NCBI GenBank assembly: GCA_011391865.1
Contig: JAABPV010000022.1
Span: 1-64,000, forward strand
DNA length: 64,000 nucleotides
Origin: Desulfobulbaceae bacterium
GTDB lineage: Bacteria > Desulfobacterota > Desulfobulbia > Desulfobulbales > Desulfobulbaceae
Direction of reading: 5' to 3'
The notes under the pieces are model-generated. The model was not told where the DNA came from and searched no databases. It was given only the letters and a program-made list of their open reading frames with translations. Shown here in pieces: positions 24,578 to 31,620 of the stretch. The translations under genes and the position numbers were made by a program. The stretch's first letter is position 1. The number at the start of each line of letters is the position of its first letter.

Positions 24578-26305
24578 ATGAAACCTTTCCTCCCCAGCAC
24601 CCCGCAAGAACTCCAGCAGCTTGGCTGGGATCGCCTTGATGTCATCCTTGTCAGCGGCGATGCCTACATCGACTCTCCCTTTGTTGGCATTGCCGTGATT
24701 GGCCGGGTGCTGGCGGATGCAGGCTTTCGGGTCGGCATCATCGCCCAGCCTGAGCTGCAAAGCGGCGATGACATCCGCCGTCTTGGCGAACCGCGCCTCT
24801 TCTGGGGCATCAGCGGCGGCTGCGTGGATTCAATGGTCGCCAACCACACCGCCTCCGGCAAGAGGCGCAAGCAGGACGACTACACGCCCGGCGGCCTAAA
24901 CACCAAGCGGCCTGACCGCGCTGTGCTCGCCTACGCCAACCTCATCCGCGCCCATTTCAAAAAGACCTGCCCGCTGGTGCTCGGCGGCATTGAGGCCAGC
25001 CTGCGCCGCATCGCCCACTATGACTGCTGGAGCAACACGGTGCGCCGCTCCATCCTCTTTGATGCCAAGGCGGATTATCTGCTCTATGGCATGGCCGAGC
25101 GCAGTGTGGTTGAGCTGGCCAGCTGCCTACGTGACGGGCGCGATCCCCACTGCATTCGGGGCTTGTGTTATATCAGCAAAGAGCGGCCTGCGGACTATGT
25201 AGAGCTGCCCGCGTACAGCGAGGTTGCAGGCGCGGAGCGGGCGAGGAAGCAGTCTTTCACGCAGATGTTTCGCCTCTTTTATGAGAACAACGACGCGCTC
25301 ACGGCGCAGGGACTAGCCCAGCTGCACAACGACCGCTGGCTGATCCAGAATCCGCCGCAGCCGCCGCTGACGCAGGAGGAGCTGGATCACGTCCACAGCC
25401 TCGACTACCAGCTTGACCTGCATCCTTACGACCGCCAGCGCGGGCAGGTGAAGGCCTTGGAGACGATCCGCTTTGCCCTCACCACGCACCGGGGCTGCTA
25501 CGGTGAGTGCAACTTCTGCGCCATAGCCGTGCATCAGGGCCGCACGGTCACGTGCAGAAGCCGCCAGTCCATTGTTGCTGAAGCGCGGCGGCTGACCAAG
25601 CACCCGGCGTTCAAGGGGCGCATCCACGATGTCGGCGGCCCAACCGCCAACATGTACGGCATTGAGTGCCGCAAGAAGCTGACCAAGGGCTGCTGCCAAG
25701 ACCGCCGCTGTCTCTTCCCTGAGATCTGCAAGAACATGGTGATAGATCACAGCGAGCAGCTCAAGCTGCTGGAGGAGCTACGCTCGCTGCCGGGCGTGAA
25801 GCAGGCCGTGGTCTCGTCGGGTATTCGCTATGACCTGATTCTCGCTGACCGCAAGCACGGCCTGAGCTATCTGCGCCAGGTTGTGCGGCATCATGTCTCT
25901 GGCCAGATGAAGGTAGCCCCGGAGCACTGCCAGCCGCAGGTGCTCGCCTGCATGGGCAAGCCGGGCGTGGAGAGCCTGCTCCGCTTCCGCGAGCTGTTCA
26001 CCCGCCTGACCAAGGAGGAAGGTCTGCCGCAGTTCCTCACCTATTATATTATAGCCGCGCACCCCGGCTGCACGCAGGCGGACATGCTCGCTCTGAAAGA
26101 TTTCGCCCGCAAGGAGCTGAAAGTCTTGCCCAAGCAGGTGCAGATCTTCACGCCCACGCCCTCGACTTGGTCAACGGTGATGTGGTGGACAGGCAGGAAC
26201 CCCTTCACCGGTGAGACGTGCCATGTGGAGAAGGATGCATGGCGGTGTGAGCGGCAGAAGGAAGTGCTGACGGGTCATCCGCCTCCTCCGTTCCACCAAG
26301 GATGA
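24578..26305 (+). CDS. YgiQ-family radical SAM protein
   Basis: 575 residues. The N-terminal part (GWDRLDVILVSGDAYIDSPF) is the YgiQ hallmark, followed by ISGGCVDSMVANHTASGKRR. The radical SAM cysteines are in THRGCYGECNFCAIAVHQGR (CxxxCxxC), around residue 307. PLVLGGIEASLRRIAHYDCW and VAPEHCQPQVL are further family blocks. E. coli YgiQ is longer (about 740 residues), so this is a shorter version lacking most of the C-terminal extension. Function of the family is unproven. It ends 63 bp before frdB. Confidence 0.92.
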   Translation: MKPFLPSTPQELQQLGWDRLDVILVSGDAYIDSPFVGIAVIGRVLADAGFRVGIIAQPELQSGDDIRRLGEPRLFWGISGGCVDSMVANHTASGKRRKQDDYTPGGLNTKRPDRAVLAYANLIRAHFKKTCPLVLGGIEASLRRIAHYDCWSNTVRRSILFDAKADYLLYGMAERSVVELASCLRDGRDPHCIRGLCYISKERPADYVELPAYSEVAGAERARKQSFTQMFRLFYENNDALTAQGLAQLHNDRWLIQNPPQPPLTQEELDHVHSLDYQLDLHPYDRQRGQVKALETIRFALTTHRGCYGECNFCAIAVHQGRTVTCRSRQSIVAEARRLTKHPAFKGRIHDVGGPTANMYGIECRKKLTKGCCQDRRCLFPEICKNMVIDHSEQLKLLEELRSLPGVKQAVVSSGIRYDLILADRKHGLSYLRQVVRHHVSGQMKVAPEHCQPQVLACMGKPGVESLLRFRELFTRLTKEEGLPQFLTYYIIAAHPGCTQADMLALKDFARKELKVLPKQVQIFTPTPSTWSTVMWWTGRNPFTGETCHVEKDAWRCERQKEVLTGHPPPPFHQG

Positions 26306-26357
26306 GGTCTGCGGGCAATGGTGATCTGCAAGCGATCAATTTGAACCCATCAATTTT

Positions 26358-26373
26358 GCGTAAGTCCTGTGAC
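26358..26373. repeat. solo copy of the MITE terminal sequence at the frdB start
   Basis: TGCGTAAGTCCTGTGA matches 15 of 16 positions of the right end of the MITE at 28285-28400 (TGCGTAAGTCCTATGA at 28389). No partner end is visible nearby. The GTG of frdB (26369) follows directly. It may be a remnant of an old insertion. Confidence 0.6.
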
Positions 26374-27124
26374 AGAAAGAACTCTCTCCCTCGTCATCAA
26401 AGTTTGGCGGCAGGCCGGGCCGGACACGCCGGGCCGTTTCGAGACACACCGTCTCAGCAATCTCAGTTCGGACATGTCCTTCCCGGAAATGCTCGATGTC
26501 CTCAACGCGCAGCTGACGCAGGAAGGCCGCGAGCCGGTGGCCTTTGACAGCGACTGCCGCGAAGGCATTTGCGGCATGTGCGGGGCCGTGGTTGACGGCC
26601 TGCCGCACGGGCCTGAACGCGGCGGCACACTCTGCCAGCTGCATTTGCGCCACTTCAAGGACGGCCAGACCATCACACTTGAGCCGCTGCGGGCAAGCGC
26701 TTTCCCGGTCGTCAAAGATTTGGTCGTTGACCGCGCCGCCTTTGACCGGATCATCCAAGCAGGCGGCTTTGTCTCAGTCAACACCGGCTCTGCGCCGGAA
26801 GCCAACACGCTGCCAGTGCCGCAGAATATTGCTGAACAGGCGATGGATGCAGCAGCGTGCATTGGCTGCGGAGCCTGCGTCGCGGCCTGCCCGAACGCGG
26901 CGGCCATGCTCTTTGTTGCAGCGAAGATTTCCCAGCTGGCCCTGCTGCCGCAAGGCCAAGCGGAGCGCAAACGCCGCGCTGCAACAATGATCGCGGCGAT
27001 GGACAAGGAAGGTTTTGGCGGCTGCGGCAATCACCGCGAATGCGAGCGAGTTTGCCCGAAAGGGATTTCCATCCGCAATATCGCCAAAATGAACCGGGAA
27101 TATCTTGCAGCGGCGATGCGCTGA
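26369..27124 (+). CDS. frdB: fumarate reductase/succinate dehydrogenase iron-sulfur subunit
   Basis: 251 residues with a plant-type ferredoxin domain (2Fe-2S: DCREGICGMCGAVVDG, then GGTLCQLHL) and a C-terminal dicluster domain (CIGCGACVAACPN and NHRECERVCPKGISI for 4Fe-4S and 3Fe-4S). It carries electrons between the membrane subunit and the flavoprotein. No frdA or frdC lies nearby: the upstream gene is a radical SAM protein and the downstream gene points the other way. The start is the GTG at 26369, following a weak ribosome binding site and the terminal sequence of a MITE. Its orphan position may reflect a rearrangement; partners may lie elsewhere. Confidence 0.92.
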   Translation: MTERTLSLVIKVWRQAGPDTPGRFETHRLSNLSSDMSFPEMLDVLNAQLTQEGREPVAFDSDCREGICGMCGAVVDGLPHGPERGGTLCQLHLRHFKDGQTITLEPLRASAFPVVKDLVVDRAAFDRIIQAGGFVSVNTGSAPEANTLPVPQNIAEQAMDAAACIGCGACVAACPNAAAMLFVAAKISQLALLPQGQAERKRRAATMIAAMDKEGFGGCGNHRECERVCPKGISIRNIAKMNREYLAAAMR

Positions 27125-27143
27125 GACCTGTTTAACGCAGAGT

Positions 27144-28244
27144 TTACAAATGCTTCGCCCGCAGCTGCGCCGACACTGCCTTGGTCAGCTCCAGCACCTT
27201 CTCGGCGCGGGCGCGGCTGAGTGAGCCGGTGCCACAGCTCGGCGTGATCAGCATCTGCCGCAGCAGCGCAGGCAGGTCGCGGCCCGGTCGGACTAACTGC
27301 GCCGCCTGCGCTTCCCAGAGCCGGACGAGCGAGTCTGCGCTCTCCTTGTCAATATCCGCCGCATTGCCAGTCGGGATGCCGCCCCAAGCAAGGATGCCGC
27401 CCCGGTCGAGATAGCGGTGCAGCTCCGCGCCCAAGGCTGCGAGCTTATCGAAGAAGCTGTAGGCATCAAAGCTGAGGATGTCGATTTTTGACGTGAGCAG
27501 CAGCTCCCACTCGGTGTTGGCGCAGACGTGCAGCCCGGCCAGCGCGCCAGCCGCGTGGATGGCCTCGGCGACCTCGTTGAGCATCTCCTGCACCGCCGCG
27601 TTGTCCACCGAGATGAAGGCTGATGAACCCAGCCCGGCCAGCGCAGGCTCGTCAATGAAGACAATCACCGGCAGCCCGCTGGCAGACAGGAAACGCGCCT
27701 GCCACGCCGCTTTCATGGCGATGCCCTTGACCACCATTTCCCGGACTGTCTCGTCGTAATAACCCGCCCGACCCAGCCTGTCCTTGATGCCGGTGAGCAT
27801 GGTGAAAGGGCCGGTCACTTGGCCTTTCACGGCGGCAGGTCGGCTCGCAGCCCGGCCCGCTTGTAGGTGCTCGACAAACTGATACAGGCCCTCGGCCCGC
27901 TCGCGGCTGACCCGGAAGCGCGAGGCGGCCAGCGTGTCCGGCTGCTCCTGCACGGCCATGTAATCCTCGTAAAATGCTAACTGCTGCGCCTCGAAGTCCG
28001 GGCCGCTGGTGTCGAAGAGGATGCGGCCTTCCGGCGAGGTCAGGTGCTCCTCGCGGATGCAGGGGATGCCCTCGGCGAACTGCGGCATCATCTGCTCCAG
28101 GGGATTGCCGGGCAGCTGCGGCCAGAGGGGGATTTCCGGCGTGGCGGTGAAGATCAGCTCCAGAGCCTCGCGGTGGCTGCTCAGGGGCAGAGAGCCGATG
28201 AGGACGGGCAGGCCGGAGGGGGTGAATGTTGTTGAGGTAATCAT
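27144..28244 (-). CDS. MetE-like methyltransferase (catalytic domain only)
   Basis: 366 residues of the UROD/MetE-like TIM barrel, without the N-terminal half of full MetE. It opens with SGLPVLIGSLPLSSHREALE. GLHVCANTEWELLL (His and Cys zinc ligands) and TPSCGTGSLSRARAE (the second Cys) match the MetE zinc site. VIVFIDEPALAGLGSSAFIS is another conserved block. Short 'core-MetE' proteins of this kind occur in anaerobes and may use methylcobalamin or a corrinoid protein instead of folate, but this has not been shown here. The ATG at 28244 opens the family-like segment. Just downstream (3') lies frdB, in convergent orientation; no corrinoid protein is adjacent. Confidence 0.85.
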   Translation of the reverse strand: MITSTTFTPSGLPVLIGSLPLSSHREALELIFTATPEIPLWPQLPGNPLEQMMPQFAEGIPCIREEHLTSPEGRILFDTSGPDFEAQQLAFYEDYMAVQEQPDTLAASRFRVSRERAEGLYQFVEHLQAGRAASRPAAVKGQVTGPFTMLTGIKDRLGRAGYYDETVREMVVKGIAMKAAWQARFLSASGLPVIVFIDEPALAGLGSSAFISVDNAAVQEMLNEVAEAIHAAGALAGLHVCANTEWELLLTSKIDILSFDAYSFFDKLAALGAELHRYLDRGGILAWGGIPTGNAADIDKESADSLVRLWEAQAAQLVRPGRDLPALLRQMLITPSCGTGSLSRARAEKVLELTKAVSAQLRAKHL

Positions 28245-28284
28245 TATATTGTTATTGCTTCTTGATAAATTAAGGATATTGAGT

Positions 28285-28400
28285 TAGGAGTTACGCAGTT
28301 CGATTGCCAACCCGTTGATTTTATTCAACTGACGACTTAAGCGGCAAAAAGACAACTGACTGTAATAGTTAAAATTCTTATTTCAACTGCGTAAGTCCTA
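28285..28400. mobile_element. 116-bp MITE with 15-bp terminal inverted repeats
   Basis: Left end TAGGAGTTACGCAGTT (28285-28300) and right end AACTGCGTAAGTCCTA (28385-28400) are inverted with one mismatch. TGAGT flanks both sides (28280-28284 and 28401-28405), a possible target duplication; a TA duplication, as in IS630/Tc1 elements, is an alternative. There is no coding capacity. The right end forms the end of the 28337-28963 reading frame. Confidence 0.8.
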
Positions 28401-28963
28401 TGAGTATTCAACACTGTAATAATTATCATCTTTAGCAATGGATCGATAAATCTTTCGCCAAACAAATCAAATGCAACGGCTTTTGTTAAATTGTCTCCAT
28501 ATGTCAACCTGTCTTCGGTTTCCGTCACAGAGTATATAATTTCTTGATATTTAATTAATTTATCTCTTTGTATATCATATGTTTGCTCAAGAAATGATTG
28601 CCTTTCATTTTTATCTAATAGGCATGGTTCTTTTTCGCAATAATGATCTAAAAGAAAAGAAGATTTTGCCGCAAAAACTTGATCAATAGTGTTCTTGACC
28701 TTATCTGGTAACTTTATAACATTTCCTTTTCTTGTAGCTTTATTAACATTTTTTGTAAAATACCATGACGAAAATAAAGCACTTATCGTTGTGTGTATTT
28801 TTATATTATTAGATTCTTTATTATTTTCTTCAATTTGACTTTGAACAAAATCAACCATATAATTATCAAGAAATTCCAATACAAATACAACTGAATCCTC
28901 GATTGATTCGTCTTTTACCTCAACATCATTTTTCTTGTGTAAGAATCTTTTTATAAACCACAT
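28337..28963 (-). CDS. AT-rich hypothetical protein, 3' end replaced by a MITE
   Basis: 208 residues, no known domain recognised. It begins MWFIKRFLHKKNDVEVKDES, has charged and hydrophobic helices and no signal peptide. The last 21 or so residues (from RTYAVEIRILTITVSC) are encoded by the MITE at 28285-28400, so the native C-terminus was lost or changed at insertion. The gene lies 57 bp after the TIR gene on the same strand and has the same low GC, so the two look like a transferred unit. It may be an accessory or regulator of the TIR protein. Whether the altered protein still works cannot be told. Confidence 0.7.
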   Translation of the reverse strand: MWFIKRFLHKKNDVEVKDESIEDSVVFVLEFLDNYMVDFVQSQIEENNKESNNIKIHTTISALFSSWYFTKNVNKATRKGNVIKLPDKVKNTIDQVFAAKSSFLLDHYCEKEPCLLDKNERQSFLEQTYDIQRDKLIKYQEIIYSVTETEDRLTYGDNLTKAVAFDLFGERFIDPLLKMIIITVLNTHRTYAVEIRILTITVSCLFAA

Positions 28964-29019
28964 ATTGGTTACCAGTTTTGATGAAAAATTATTTTTTAAA
29001 TAAAATTTAGTTTATTAAT

Positions 29020-29742
29020 TTAGTAAAAATCATTTGGATTAAGTTTTGACGCTACACACATATTCCAGAGTTTTTCAAAACCATCCTCGCCAACTTTCTG
29101 TTTAACACGTTCTGGATCAGTACCAATTATTTCCACTACATAACATAGCAAATCTTTTATAGAATATAATTCTCCTGCTAACCATAAAGGAAAATCAGAT
29201 GGTTTTCCATAAAGAAGATGCTCATAAATAGTAGTAACTGGGCCATCAGATGATTGAAGACGTATCTCACCAAGCCCTTGAAGGAATCTATATTCAGGTT
29301 TTTCCCAACTTGGAATTACGCCTCTATTTGCAGCTCCGTTAGATAATGCTTTAACTAATTTTGATACTACGAAAGAAAAATCTTTAGTCTCACTGATACC
29401 GATTATTCCGCTTAGAGTTATATGACGCTCTTCGATTTGTTTTTTATCTACCCCTAACCATATTGGCAGTATCAGCTTGCCTGACTCTACATGCTGTCGA
29501 ATTAAAATATCCATTTCGTGAGATGTCCATTTCTTATTAAGATATTGTTTTGTTAAAACTAATATGCCGCTACGAGAATTTTTCAACCCTTTTTCAATCG
29601 AATCTAAAAGTTTATCACCAACAGTCAAGTTTAACGGCGCAAACCATACTGACAAGCCATTTGCTTGTAAAGTATGTGCAATTTTTGCTGCAAAATCATT
29701 ATCTTCAACAGCATATGATATAAAAGCATCATGGATAGACAT
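29020..29742 (-). CDS. TIR-domain protein
   Basis: 240 residues. The TIR fold covers about 1-140: HDAFISYAVEDNDFAAKIAH (box 1), LSVWFAPLNLTVGDKLLDSI, SRSGILVLTKQYLNKKW and SHEMDIL, whose Glu76 is where catalytic TIR NADases carry their glutamate. A C-terminal domain of about 90 residues (from PEYRFLQGLGEIRLQSSDGP) is not recognised. Bacterial TIR proteins often serve in antiphage defence by cleaving NAD+, but others signal. The gene is AT-rich with the next gene (28337-28963) 57 bp downstream. No Thoeris, CBASS or other known partner is present, so the pair may be an uncharacterised defence unit. Confidence 0.88.
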   Translation of the reverse strand: MSIHDAFISYAVEDNDFAAKIAHTLQANGLSVWFAPLNLTVGDKLLDSIEKGLKNSRSGILVLTKQYLNKKWTSHEMDILIRQHVESGKLILPIWLGVDKKQIEERHITLSGIIGISETKDFSFVVSKLVKALSNGAANRGVIPSWEKPEYRFLQGLGEIRLQSSDGPVTTIYEHLLYGKPSDFPLWLAGELYSIKDLLCYVVEIIGTDPERVKQKVGEDGFEKLWNMCVASKLNPNDFY

Positions 29743-29787
29743 AATATTTACTGTAAAATTAAATAATAAATAGATTATTGTCGAGAC

Positions 29788-30087
29788 TTATCGAGCAGTC
29801 CCTATTGTAGTATTCTCCTGATATTCAAAGCGATGCACCGGACAACAGCCTTTCTTCTGTCCATAATCCCCAGCAAGCAGACCTCTGAACGACAAATCTT
29901 CATCCAGCTCAGGCCAATGCAGGCCAAAGGGCGAAACCTCGATGTTGTTGAGCTGCGCCGCAGTACCGCAAAACAAACGCGGATTGCCTGCAATCGGAAA
30001 GCGCACTTCAAGGCCGCTTTGCATAGTCACAATAATAAATCCATCTTTGAAGATGGTCGAGGCAACTGAATCAGCCAAGATGCTCAT
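29788..30087 (-). CDS. DUF2442 domain-containing protein
   Basis: 99 residues from the ATG at 30087, which follows GGAGA. Features are MSILADSVASTIFKDGFI, FPIAGNPRLFCGTAAQLN and VSPFGLHWPELDEDLSFRGL, typical of DUF2442. It overlaps the DUF4160 gene upstream by 17 bp, as usual for this pair. The two are widely regarded as toxin-antitoxin-like but their roles are not settled. It ends near the TIR gene, in an area of low GC. Confidence 0.85.
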   Translation of the reverse strand: MSILADSVASTIFKDGFIIVTMQSGLEVRFPIAGNPRLFCGTAAQLNNIEVSPFGLHWPELDEDLSFRGLLAGDYGQKKGCCPVHRFEYQENTTIGTAR

Positions 30088-30304
30088 GCCATTTCTCCAC
30101 AATCAACGCTTGATATTCTTCAGCAAGCCGCTGGGCCCGCGACAGCTCATTGAGCTTCATCCTTTGCGATTCGCGCAATTTCACATCATTCTCAAGATCA
30201 AAAACCGCCTCTCCGTCTCCATGCCGGACATGCACATGAACGGGAAGATGCTCGTTGCTGTAAAAGAAAAACTTGTAGCCATCTTTCTCAAAAACTATCG
30301 GCAT
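30071..30304 (-). CDS. DUF4160 domain-containing protein
   Basis: 77 residues: MPIVFEKDGYKFFFYSNEHL, PVHVHVRHGDGEAVFDLE and LNELSRAQRLAEEYQALIVE. This is the DUF4160 pattern, with the HVHV-type His motif. It is the first gene of the DUF4160-DUF2442 pair (17-bp overlap). It follows rlmD on the same strand with a 6-bp gap, so it could be read from the upstream operon. Confidence 0.88.
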   Translation of the reverse strand: MPIVFEKDGYKFFFYSNEHLPVHVHVRHGDGEAVFDLENDVKLRESQRMKLNELSRAQRLAEEYQALIVEKWHEHLG

Positions 30305-30310
30305 GATTTC

Positions 30311-31612
30311 TCAACTCCTTTCCAGCAACGCAACCGTCTCGATATGATGGGTCTGCGGAAACATGTCCACAGGAATCAGGCGGCGCAGCGCATAGCCGCT
30401 GCCGCAGAGGCTGCGGAGATCGCGGGCCAGCGTGGCCGGATCGCAGGAGATGTAGACAATGCGCTCGGCGTGCAGCTCTGGCAGCAGCGCGGCTGCCGGG
30501 CCGATTCCGGCGCGCGGCGGATCAAGCAGGATGATGTCCGCCTGCTGCTGTTTCTTGACCAGCCGCCGCAGGCTGTCAGACACATCGGCGGCAGAGAAGC
30601 GGGCCGCAGCTCCGGCGGTTTCTGCATTGCGCCGCGCCCAGCCGACGCTCTCCGGGCTGCTTTCAATGCCCGTCACAGCCGCGTCCGCCAAGGCCAAGGG
30701 CACAGAGAAATTGCCCATGCCGCAGTACAAATCCAGCACACTTTTACCGCGCACATCCCCAGCAAACTCCAAGGCTAGTGCGATCAGCTGCAAATTTTGC
30801 CCCGGATTAACCTGCGAGAAGCAACCGCCCGACCACGAGAGGACGCAGCTTTTTCCCAGCTTGGGCAGGACGATTTCCTGCGCCAGCGGCGCGGCTTTGT
30901 CGCGAGAATAGAGCGGCTGAAACGCTTTGCCAGCATTGCTACCGATATGGGCGATGTTGGCGCAGACGGCGATTTGCTGAATCGTTTCCACAGCAATCTG
31001 CTGCTTCTCCCGGAGCGACAGCACCAGCGTGATCTGCCCGTCCGCAGGCGATTGCAGCAGCTCCGCCTCATCAGTCAGCCCGCGCAGGCAGCGGCTGGCC
31101 GCCAGCTCGGCCACGGCGACATTGATACCCGCCGCTGCTGTCAGGCAGCAGTTGACCGCGACAAACTCGTTGCTTCGTTTCCTGAAAAAGCCGAGCTGGC
31201 CGTCCGGGCTGATCTTCAGCCGCAAGCGGTGGCGGTATCCCCACTGCTGCGGCGAAGGCAGCACCTCTTCCACGCCACCCGCAGGCAGGGGCACATGCGC
31301 CCGCTGCATCGTTTCGGTGACAATGGCCTGTTTGATCCGCAGCTGCTCGGCATAGCTGCCGTGCTGCAAATCGCAGCCGCCGCAGTCGCCGTACAGCGGG
31401 CAGCGCGGCGGCACCCGCTCCGCCGACGGCTCCAGCACCTGCGCCAGCTCCGCCTCAATGTGGCCGGACTTCCGCCTGACTTCGCGCAGCTCGGTCAACT
31501 CGCCGGGCAGCGTGAAGCCGGACAGGATCACCTGTCCGGCTGCTGTGCGGGCCAAGCCGCTGCCGCCCGCGATGATTTTTTCGATGCGGACGCAGTGCGT
31601 CTCAGGCTGCAT
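30311..31612 (-). CDS. rlmD: 23S rRNA (uracil-5-)-methyltransferase, RlmD/RumA family
   Basis: About 433 residues. An N-terminal TRAM-like RNA-binding region precedes the 4Fe-4S cysteines (PRCPLYGDCGGCDLQHGSYA). The SAM domain shows VLDLYCGMGNFSVPLALADA, DIILLDPPRAGIG and the catalytic-Cys segment IVYISCDPATLARDLRSLCG. It methylates a uracil in 23S rRNA; RumA-type U1939 is the default target. The ATG at 31612 is used; a TTG at 31624 overlaps the stop of the upstream OmpA gene (31621). It ends 6 bp before the DUF4160 gene. Confidence 0.92.
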   Translation of the reverse strand: MQPETHCVRIEKIIAGGSGLARTAAGQVILSGFTLPGELTELREVRRKSGHIEAELAQVLEPSAERVPPRCPLYGDCGGCDLQHGSYAEQLRIKQAIVTETMQRAHVPLPAGGVEEVLPSPQQWGYRHRLRLKISPDGQLGFFRKRSNEFVAVNCCLTAAAGINVAVAELAASRCLRGLTDEAELLQSPADGQITLVLSLREKQQIAVETIQQIAVCANIAHIGSNAGKAFQPLYSRDKAAPLAQEIVLPKLGKSCVLSWSGGCFSQVNPGQNLQLIALALEFAGDVRGKSVLDLYCGMGNFSVPLALADAAVTGIESSPESVGWARRNAETAGAAARFSAADVSDSLRRLVKKQQQADIILLDPPRAGIGPAAALLPELHAERIVYISCDPATLARDLRSLCGSGYALRRLIPVDMFPQTHHIETVALLERS

Positions 31613-31620
31613 TACGCTGT

